The position numbers and the translations under genes were made by a program. A stretch of 33,838 nt of DNA from a virus: positions 1-33,838 of the IMG/VR virus record IMGVR_UViG_3300010354_000302; one strand, given 5' to 3'. Positions 24,262-31,461 of the stretch are shown here, in pieces. The notes beneath the pieces are model-generated. The model was not told the origin of the DNA. It searched no databases and saw nothing but the letters and a program-made list of their open reading frames with translations. The stretch's first letter is position 1. Each line of letters starts with the position of its first letter.

Positions 24262-24284
24262 AATTACACTGTTATAGTGTAATT
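24262..24284 (-). other. Perfect 9-bp hairpin just before a start codon
   Basis: aattacact (24262-24270), loop gttat, agtgtaatt (24276-24284). On the minus-strand transcript it falls between the last tail-fibre stop (24312) and the ATG at 24258, leaving only three bases before the ATG, so it covers the ribosome binding zone. No U-run follows on either strand, so an intrinsic terminator is unlikely. Candidate translational operator or RNA processing site. Confidence 0.75.
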
Positions 24285-24311
24285 ATTCTATAAAAACTTA
24301 TCCTAAAAATT

Positions 24312-25292
24312 TTATGAAAGAACTGTAGTTGTAAGAGCTGTTTGAGAAAACGATATATTACCAGCAGAGAACGATACATTCGATCCAGAAGGTCTAGCCA
24401 TTGTAGCTACACTGCCTAATGTTCCTGTAACTAATTCATCAACTAACGGTCCATATGGAGGCGGAGGACTTGGGCTAGGACGATCTCCTGTGTCATCATC
24501 TCTAAACTGAAAAGTAAAAATGATTTGAGTGGGTTCTGTACCTGAACCGAACGCTGTGTTTAATCTAGCTCTAATATTATAATCGTTTTCTAAATAGACA
24601 CCTGCCTGCGCTGTTGTAATGAAAATTTGTTGATTAGTAGTTGTTAAATCATAAAAGCCTATACTACTACCTGTTCCTGCCCTTCCTACTGCTGAAGTTC
24701 CTGCCACTGTGCCTGTTTGTGTATAATCAAAAAATATTGTACCCATACCGCTGGGAGAAGTATTATTCCCTAGCATATTGGTCCATTCAGTATCTTTAGT
24801 ATTTGATGCAGTGCCTGTTCTATATGCAGAAAATCTTATTTGACCTCCTGCATTAAAAAAGTAACGTGCCTGTAATGCTGTAGTAAATGAAACAGTTACT
24901 TGATGATATAAAACAGTATTCCAAGATGTAGTACGAGTGCTCGAAATTCCTGCTTCTACAGATCTTTGGTTATCTGCACGTACTCTATTATTAGTAGTAA
25001 TTAAATTTGCCATAGTGTCGTATGCTGCATATACAGTTTCCGATACTGGAGTATTGGATGCTACATTAGTTAAAGATTCGGCTACGCCTGTCTGATGCTG
25101 TCTCGCTCTCAAAAGATCATTTCTTAAATTGTCCATATTGAGTTCATCAATTAACGAATTAGCTGTTTCCGAAACACTGCTTAAATCTGTTTGCCCGTAT
25201 CCAGTAGATCCTGTACCCATAACCAGAACCACTTTATTTCTAATGTTTTCAAAATCTGCAACTTGTATCAGTCCGCCTGCGCCTCTAACCAT
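24312..25292 (-). CDS. Virion structural/tail fibre-like protein
   Basis: 326 residues. N-terminal helical segment with LSSVSETANSLIDELNMDNLRNDLLRARQHQTG, then Thr/Ser/Gly-rich beta material (NAGGQIRFSAYRTG, IFFDYTQTGTVAG, FTFQFRDDDTGD), a Pro-rich linker (PSPSPPPPYGP) and a Ser/Thr-rich end. This composition fits a beta-structured virion or fibre-tip protein; I recall similar proteins in T4-like cyanophages. Ribosome binding site aaagga. It is the last gene of the fibre block. Confidence 0.75.
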   Translation of the reverse strand: MVRGAGGLIQVADFENIRNKVVLVMGTGSTGYGQTDLSSVSETANSLIDELNMDNLRNDLLRARQHQTGVAESLTNVASNTPVSETVYAAYDTMANLITTNNRVRADNQRSVEAGISSTRTTSWNTVLYHQVTVSFTTALQARYFFNAGGQIRFSAYRTGTASNTKDTEWTNMLGNNTSPSGMGTIFFDYTQTGTVAGTSAVGRAGTGSSIGFYDLTTTNQQIFITTAQAGVYLENDYNIRARLNTAFGSGTEPTQIIFTFQFRDDDTGDRPSPSPPPPYGPLVDELVTGTLGSVATMARPSGSNVSFSAGNISFSQTALTTTVLS

Positions 25293-25304
25293 GTCTGTAA
25301 TCCT

Positions 25305-26762
25305 TTAAATAATTGCACATTCAACCAGTTTTATATCTTCCTGATCGATGTTTTCTAAACTTATAGCAAAAACTTCTATGGTATTTACTTGAGAAACAAT
25401 TGCAATACCATCATTTTCGGGAACTAGATAGTCTCCTTTTTTAACAGATCCTTTTACCTTAACAGGAACTCTTCCCTTTAAAGCAACGTAAATTCCGCCT
25501 TCTAATTCGCTGTTCATCATTATTGCAGGGTTTTTGCTGATAACACCAAGTGCTTTTTTCCCCTGTTTACATGCTGTGATTTCTTTTTCTCCGCCTACCA
25601 TAACCACTGTGCCTGGAGAATAATCACTATCGGCATGATATTTTTCAGCTAAGTCAGCAAATCTAGCTGCTGTTGCTGTTCCTCTAAATAATGTTGCATA
25701 TATATCGCCTGCTGTGGTTCTTGCCGCTATAGTTTCTGTCCCTACACTCTCAGATGTAGAAGCACTTCTATAAGATCCATTTAGCAGTAGTGTATTAGAT
25801 TGAGTTGCGGTTCCATTAAATGTAGATGCATAAACAGTATCATATCTTAAAGAATTAGATCCTATATTACTTAATCCTGTTACATTTGGATAAAAGTTTG
25901 GTCCGTCTAAAATAATAGGAGTTTTTGTTCCACTAGAAGTTGTTTGTAAGTATATTTTAGAACCTACAGTGTTTTTAATATATCCAACATCACCAATTAC
26001 TGAAATTTCTAAATCATTACTATCACCTACAGTGAATCCAGGATCTAAAAATCTGGCTACAGCAGTAAATTGAGCAGAATTAGCGGTTACAAAATTATTA
26101 GCAGCCACTCCATCTAATTGTAATGCATTCGAAGCAGTTCCCCAAAATCTATGGGCACTAGAAGTAATACCTGAAGGTCCAGTATTAACTAAAGTTAATC
26201 CTTGTTTTATTTCACTAAATCCTGTAATAGGGTTCACAACCGAATCTAAAGTAAAGGCATCAGCACTGATAATATAAATTACTTCCTCGTCCACTATAGA
26301 CTCGATAATTGCATGAGATATATTTGAAACATCTCTTACACTTCGAGAGCGCATTTGTGTAGTTCCGCTTCCTTGTGCTGCTTGGGGTCCTACTAATATG
26401 AATTCTGAACCGTCCCATGCATACAATTGATCATTTGCTGTATCCCACCAAAAATCCCCTGTAGTCAACCCAGTTGGGGCTACAGCAGCAATTTCGGCTC
26501 CGCCTGTTGTTCTCCATTTGCTTTGATCGTAGAATTTAAGCTTTTTATTAGCACTATCATACCAAATTTGACCACTTAAAGGTCTAGGAGGAGCACTAGG
26601 ACTACTAAAATGCTCCAACATATGTACAAAATTCTCATTTTGAACTTCGCCGTAACCGGCATAATTTTTACCAATAAGTTTAATATCAGTAGTTGTGTCT
26701 ATTGTACCATCCTCAACTACTGCTAGTGTTGTTCCATTGTATCTATCAATACTGTATGGCAT
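25305..26762 (-). CDS. Tail fibre protein with peptidase-G2-like C-terminus
   Basis: 485 residues from the ATG at 26762, preceded by aaagggg; the TTG at 26768 is an unnecessary earlier start. Residues 1-190 share a pattern with the two upstream fibre genes (KLIGKNYAGYGEVQNENFVHMLEHF, then GQIWYD, and a second GDFWWDTANDQLYAWDG unit). The C-terminal about 120 residues (ADLAEKYHAD, GTVVMVGGEKEI, GGIYVALKGRVPVKVKG) resemble the peptidase G2/intramolecular chaperone domain that trims itself from phage fibres. Central region is Gly/Thr/Ser-rich beta. Probable receptor-binding or distal fibre component. Confidence 0.82.
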   Translation of the reverse strand: MPYSIDRYNGTTLAVVEDGTIDTTTDIKLIGKNYAGYGEVQNENFVHMLEHFSSPSAPPRPLSGQIWYDSANKKLKFYDQSKWRTTGGAEIAAVAPTGLTTGDFWWDTANDQLYAWDGSEFILVGPQAAQGSGTTQMRSRSVRDVSNISHAIIESIVDEEVIYIISADAFTLDSVVNPITGFSEIKQGLTLVNTGPSGITSSAHRFWGTASNALQLDGVAANNFVTANSAQFTAVARFLDPGFTVGDSNDLEISVIGDVGYIKNTVGSKIYLQTTSSGTKTPIILDGPNFYPNVTGLSNIGSNSLRYDTVYASTFNGTATQSNTLLLNGSYRSASTSESVGTETIAARTTAGDIYATLFRGTATAARFADLAEKYHADSDYSPGTVVMVGGEKEITACKQGKKALGVISKNPAIMMNSELEGGIYVALKGRVPVKVKGSVKKGDYLVPENDGIAIVSQVNTIEVFAISLENIDQEDIKLVECAII

Positions 26763-26786
26763 TTGCAATACCCCTTTAACTTTGTA

Positions 26787-26794
26787 TATTTATT
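26787..26794 (-). promoter_or_regulatory. Possible late promoter element
   Basis: Read on the minus strand this is AATAAATA, one mismatch to TATAAATA, 24 bases upstream of the fibre gene ATG at 26762 and in one of the few real intergenic gaps of the fibre block. Confidence 0.4.
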
Positions 26795-26816
26795 TGTAAT
26801 TCAACATAGACTTAAA

Positions 26817-28649
26817 TCAAATATTGCCTATAAAAGTCCACTTTGTTGTAGTGCTATCTGTTAATAACCTAAATAATTTATTTGTTCTTGTAACACTGAT
26901 AGTTGCATTACCTAGATCCATATTAGTAGTTGTAAAATCTACTAATACATTTTGATTTTCGCTACCACCTGCTTTATCAACAGTGACAAAAGTTTTTACA
27001 ATTTCACCGTTAGTTAACGGAAAAGTCGAAGAACTTAAGGACACATTTGGATATGTTACTACTTGTTGTGTGCAGTGTATTCTACATTCTGCACCTACGT
27101 CATATTCTGGTTCTGGAGCTATTATAGCTAAAATATCCTCAATATCTGTATCATTCAGACCTGTTATATCCATACTTAAAGTGAGGGTCCTTAATCTTAA
27201 ACTATCATCAACATAATTTTTTGTAGCAGCATCTTGTGGATCAATAGGATCAACTACACCTGCTATTCTAGCATTTGGACCTAATAATCTAATTTTTCCA
27301 GTTCCGTTTACTTCTAATTCTATATCTCCATCTGTGTTTAAAGCAGTTATTCTATTACTATTGAAAAACAGATTATCAACAATTAGTTGATTTAATGTTC
27401 CTAGACTTGTCAAGCTACTTGACACTACTGTTGGGCCTAATCCTGTAGCATTTAAAACAGTTACACTATCTATTTTATAGTCTTTACCTAAAGCTACATC
27501 AAAACTTTCTGTGCTTTTCCAAGATGTATTTGATAAATTCCATATAAGTTTGTGATCAGTAGTGCCTCGCAATATAATTCCGCCTTGATTAGCATAATTA
27601 TCCGACACAGAACTATCTGCATTAGCAGCTAATTCAATTACGTGATCTTCAATAACTAAATTAGTGCTATTAACTGTAGTGGTATTACCTTCTATTAGTA
27701 AATCCCCGCTTATTCTGACATCTCCGTTGATATCTAGTTTGTAAGCAGGATTAGATTGAAAAATTCCTACAGTATTACTGCTACTGTTAATAGTAATAGC
27801 ATCCTGAGTTACACTTGCATTTTTTGTTTTAATTCTAAAAAATTGTCCGGATGTGTTAGAAATAATTTGGAAATTATTGGAATCTGATCTTATTTCAGTA
27901 TTTCCACCTGGTCCTAAAATTAATGGAAGACTATTAGTCAAAGTAACTACACCAGTAGAAGCTGTATTGCTTTCAGTCTTCATGAAACTATCTGAATTAA
28001 ATGATGTTCCTACAGAATTAACAAGAGCATCAGCTTTGCTTGCTGTAATTTTAAATTTTTGCCCTGCTAAGGTACTTTGATTAAATCCTGGTCCTATTGT
28101 TCCTGCGAACTGAGGTATCGCTGTAAGAGGTGTGAATTCAATAATTTCTTTACTAAAAATTCCTAAAAGTGAATTGCCAACATAAAATTTTACAATTGTT
28201 CTAGATATATTATTAGTGTCTAAAATAGTTTCTGTTACTGGTCCAGATATACCCTGTGTACGACCATATAATGGACCGACTAAAAAAATGTCTTGCCCGT
28301 CACTGGCATACATTTGATTTTCATTACTGTTTATCCAGATGTCACCTTGAACCATAGATGGTTGATTTCCGGTAACTATCGGGCCTGCTCCGATTCTAAA
28401 TCCTGTTCCGTCATATACTTTTAATCTATTTTCGGCAGTGTCAAACCATATTTGTCCTACGATAGGGTTACTAGGTGAACTATCATTAGCGAAATTTTCT
28501 AGTAATTTAATAAAATTTTCATTAATATATTCTCCATATCCTGAAACATTTTTTCCAATAATTGTTAGATTAGTGGAAGTTTGATCAATGTTGCTATCAA
28601 CTATTTCTACAAGTAAAGATCCGTCTGTTTTATTAATTTTATAAGCCAT
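26817..28649 (-). CDS. Tail fibre protein, middle paralogue
   Basis: 610 residues. N-terminal about 190 residues match the neighbouring fibres (IIGKNVSGYGEYINENFIKLLENF, VGQIWFDTAENRLKVYDG, DIWINSNENQMYASDG). The remainder is a long beta-rich shaft with a conserved-looking head fragment (VIEDHVIELAANADSS, GGIILRGTTDHKLIW) and a C-terminal domain containing VGAECRIHCTQQVVTYPN. No collar or peptidase motif seen. Ribosome binding site aagga. It lies nine bases after the collar-type fibre. Confidence 0.82.
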   Translation of the reverse strand: MAYKINKTDGSLLVEIVDSNIDQTSTNLTIIGKNVSGYGEYINENFIKLLENFANDSSPSNPIVGQIWFDTAENRLKVYDGTGFRIGAGPIVTGNQPSMVQGDIWINSNENQMYASDGQDIFLVGPLYGRTQGISGPVTETILDTNNISRTIVKFYVGNSLLGIFSKEIIEFTPLTAIPQFAGTIGPGFNQSTLAGQKFKITASKADALVNSVGTSFNSDSFMKTESNTASTGVVTLTNSLPLILGPGGNTEIRSDSNNFQIISNTSGQFFRIKTKNASVTQDAITINSSSNTVGIFQSNPAYKLDINGDVRISGDLLIEGNTTTVNSTNLVIEDHVIELAANADSSVSDNYANQGGIILRGTTDHKLIWNLSNTSWKSTESFDVALGKDYKIDSVTVLNATGLGPTVVSSSLTSLGTLNQLIVDNLFFNSNRITALNTDGDIELEVNGTGKIRLLGPNARIAGVVDPIDPQDAATKNYVDDSLRLRTLTLSMDITGLNDTDIEDILAIIAPEPEYDVGAECRIHCTQQVVTYPNVSLSSSTFPLTNGEIVKTFVTVDKAGGSENQNVLVDFTTTNMDLGNATISVTRTNKLFRLLTDSTTTKWTFIGNI

Positions 28650-28658
28650 TATAAATCC

Positions 28659-30797
28659 TTATGCAAAGCTACCTGTGAAAATAATATAATTTACTGTAAG
28701 ATATGGGTTCATTAGGTTAACTGGGGTGCCTAATACAGGAGCATCTACGCCTCCGCTGTTAGTTAAAAATTGTCCGGTGCCTGCGCTATCAGGACCGTTT
28801 GTAGTGTGAGGCACCACATCTATATCTGTAATTGGATCTGCAGAATTTCTTACTGCATAATACTGATTTCCTTTATTTCCTGTACTTGTAGTTCCTCTTA
28901 AATCATGCTTGTGATCAGGTAGATTTTGTGTAAGTAAAGCATATTCTTCCTCACCATTACCTGATCCAATATTGTCAGCGGTAACATCAGTCACTCTATT
29001 AGCTACGGTATTAGGATTACCGTTTTTATCAATAGAAGTAGTGCCTGTGCCGCCAGCTGCCAATGGCACCAATAATCCGTTTAGCATATTATCTGCACCT
29101 AAGGGGAATCTTCCTCTTAAATCAGGCAAAGCAAAAGTTCCTACTCCTAATAACAATCCAATAGATTTATAAGAATATCCTATAACACTAAACAAATCAG
29201 GATAATCAGCAATAAGAACTTCACTGCCATCGCAAAATAAAAATCCCTCAGGAGCTGTAGCTGCTGCTCCGGCGTAGGGTAATAATGAACCAACTGGTAA
29301 CACACCTGCGGTAGAAAATAAATTAGCTATAGTTATTTTTCTTAAACCTACTGTAGGTCTATGTAAAATTAATGCATCATCTATATTGGTACTATTAACT
29401 GCTGTCTTACTTGTTATAAAATCCGAATTTATAGTGGTTGTAAAAGTAGCCAATCCTCCTAATTGCTGTCCATTAAAACTTACTGAGTTACTTGTAACAT
29501 CTCCTGTTAGACTAAACGATGTTGCACTTGCCAATCTACTAGCTGTACCAGTTACTGATCCTACAAACTGTCCGGTAAAAGTTCCCGTAAAGGTAGTTGC
29601 CGTAACTGAATTTGCAAAAATATTTCTATAAGGATAAGTGCTACTGCCTATATCATAAGAGTTAATAGCCGTTGGTAAGATATTTGTAGTATTAGATGTG
29701 CCTGCTACAGTTAGATTTTGACCAATTTTAATCGACTTAGCAATGCTTGCGCCGCCTAGTGTTTGTAAACTACCAGTGTTTAAATCAGTAGTGTCTAAAG
29801 TATTGGTTATGTTTATACCTTCAGAAACTTTAATTTTACCGACTATATCCAAAGATTCTGTAGGATTAGTTTTATTAATACCTACATTTGTACCACTAAT
29901 AGTGATTACATCTTGACTAGATCCATCTTTATTAGTACGTATAAAGATATTTGAACCTTCTGTTCTATTATAGAATACGGTGGCCCCAGCATCATTGTTT
30001 GTTAAACTAAAAGATAAGTCTGCTCCTAACGTTAAACCTTGATTATTCCTTATACTTAACGGAGCATTAGTAACCGAAGCAATATCTGATCGTAAATAAC
30101 TACTAGATAATTGTCCTCCTAATCTATCACTATCTGAAGATGTTCCAAAATATTTAAATCCTGATGAACTATCAGTTACTCCTGTACTATTAGTATTAAC
30201 TAAATTAGCACCTTTTTTAATTATAGAAAATCCTGCGATAGAAACTTTTGGTGTAAATTCATCACCACTTACTATTATAACAGGAAGATTAGAAATATAG
30301 AAAACTATAATATTATGACTGGTATTAAGAACGTCGAAGACTTGTTCAACTTTAGGTCCTGACAAACTTCCTTCACTAAATTGTGGACCTACTAAAATCC
30401 AGCTTGATCCAGACCAAAGATATAATTGTTGATTAGCTGTATCTGCCCACAAATCTCCAATAACACTATTAGCCGCCAATGGGGCACTAGGTTGTTTTTG
30501 CACATTGCCGGCAGCTGACCAAGTTGTACCATCATAAATTTTTAATTGGGGTTGAGGTTCAGCACTAGTAACATCTGTGTCGTACCACAGTTGTCCAATA
30601 ACAGGATTGACCGGGGCAGTTGCTTTTGCGAAATTTTCAAGAATATGTAAAAAATTTTCTGCGATATATGAAGAATATCCTGGAAAATTTTTGCCTACAA
30701 ATGCAATACTTGTACTTTCCTTATCGTCTACTCTTCCATCATCGACTACAATACTTCCATTATTAGGTTCATCCGTGAATCTAACTGTATAACTCAT
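28659..30797 (-). CDS. Tail fibre protein with phage tail collar domain
   Basis: 712 residues. The first 190 match the two downstream fibres (FVGKNFPGYSSYIAENFLHILENF; GQLWYD; GDLWADTANQQLYLWSG). Around residues 500-630 is a tail collar domain (VGSLLPYAG, GFLFCDGSEV, FALPDLRGRFPLGADN, LPDHKHDLRG), the module found in T4 gp12-type short fibres and many phage fibres, where the His cluster binds metal. The end is NPYLTVNYIIFTGSFA, typical of collar fibres. Ribosome binding site gaggtgg; the start overlaps the upstream gene by four bases. Confidence 0.9.
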   Translation of the reverse strand: MSYTVRFTDEPNNGSIVVDDGRVDDKESTSIAFVGKNFPGYSSYIAENFLHILENFAKATAPVNPVIGQLWYDTDVTSAEPQPQLKIYDGTTWSAAGNVQKQPSAPLAANSVIGDLWADTANQQLYLWSGSSWILVGPQFSEGSLSGPKVEQVFDVLNTSHNIIVFYISNLPVIIVSGDEFTPKVSIAGFSIIKKGANLVNTNSTGVTDSSSGFKYFGTSSDSDRLGGQLSSSYLRSDIASVTNAPLSIRNNQGLTLGADLSFSLTNNDAGATVFYNRTEGSNIFIRTNKDGSSQDVITISGTNVGINKTNPTESLDIVGKIKVSEGINITNTLDTTDLNTGSLQTLGGASIAKSIKIGQNLTVAGTSNTTNILPTAINSYDIGSSTYPYRNIFANSVTATTFTGTFTGQFVGSVTGTASRLASATSFSLTGDVTSNSVSFNGQQLGGLATFTTTINSDFITSKTAVNSTNIDDALILHRPTVGLRKITIANLFSTAGVLPVGSLLPYAGAAATAPEGFLFCDGSEVLIADYPDLFSVIGYSYKSIGLLLGVGTFALPDLRGRFPLGADNMLNGLLVPLAAGGTGTTSIDKNGNPNTVANRVTDVTADNIGSGNGEEEYALLTQNLPDHKHDLRGTTSTGNKGNQYYAVRNSADPITDIDVVPHTTNGPDSAGTGQFLTNSGGVDAPVLGTPVNLMNPYLTVNYIIFTGSFA

Positions 30798-31408
30798 TGT
30801 GCCACCTCATTTAATCCGGTTAGACTTTGGATTCTTACAGTATAATCAATTTGAATTAATCTGTTGAGACTTTTTTGTACAGGATGAAAAATAACATGGG
30901 TCAATAATCTACTTTGATTAGCTGTACTATATGATTTTAATCCTAGCTCATCGAACACAAAATCACTATTATTATTTGCAGTATTATCAAAGGCATCTTG
31001 ACCTGTAGGCTCGCCATAATCTAACAAACAGGTTACAAACAAGTCAGTATAATTTGTACCTGTTAAATGACGTGTTTCTATTTTATTTCTTATTGGATCT
31101 ACATTAGCCACTGCTCTATCGTCTACTACCTTAGAGTAGGTTTGATTGTAAAGACTAGCATTGACACCTGTGCTATTTGGGGTCAAATAAGTGATAATAC
31201 CAGTAGGATCTACAGTGGTTCCTCCATTTCCAAATACCATTTCATAAACAAACCCTTGTCCTGAATTAGCTAACGATTCTGCAAGAGAAATGCTCATATT
31301 TTCATAATGAATGGCGTTTCTTTTATTAATGTAAATCTCTGAGGTTATTGGATCATATATTTTAATATGTCCTTCAATATGTATTCCTGATAGGTCTTTT
31401 CCGTACAT
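30794..31408 (-). CDS. Baseplate/virion structural protein
   Basis: 204 residues. It opens with GKDLSGIHIEGHIKIYDPITSEIYINKRNAIHYENMS, then a beta-rich body (MVFGNGGTTVDPTGIITYL) and ends LIQIDYTVRIQSL. I recognise this as a conserved virion protein of T4-like marine phages placed just before the collar fibre; the precise baseplate part is unknown. An exact late promoter motif sits 20 bases upstream of the ATG. Confidence 0.8.
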   Translation of the reverse strand: MYGKDLSGIHIEGHIKIYDPITSEIYINKRNAIHYENMSISLAESLANSGQGFVYEMVFGNGGTTVDPTGIITYLTPNSTGVNASLYNQTYSKVVDDRAVANVDPIRNKIETRHLTGTNYTDLFVTCLLDYGEPTGQDAFDNTANNNSDFVFDELGLKSYSTANQSRLLTHVIFHPVQKSLNRLIQIDYTVRIQSLTGLNEVAQ

Positions 31409-31428
31409 AATAGTCTCTTTTAATGTAT

Positions 31429-31436
31429 TATTTATA
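31429..31436 (-). promoter_or_regulatory. T4-type late promoter element (exact TATAAATA)
   Basis: The minus strand reads TATAAATA exactly, 20 bases upstream of the ATG at 31408 and in a 53-base intergenic gap. In T4 relatives this box recruits the gp33/gp55-type late sigma apparatus. It would drive the tail-fibre block and, unless terminated, the accessory island. Confidence 0.7.
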
Positions 31437-31461
31437 TTAGAATATAATGTGTTACTTTAAC

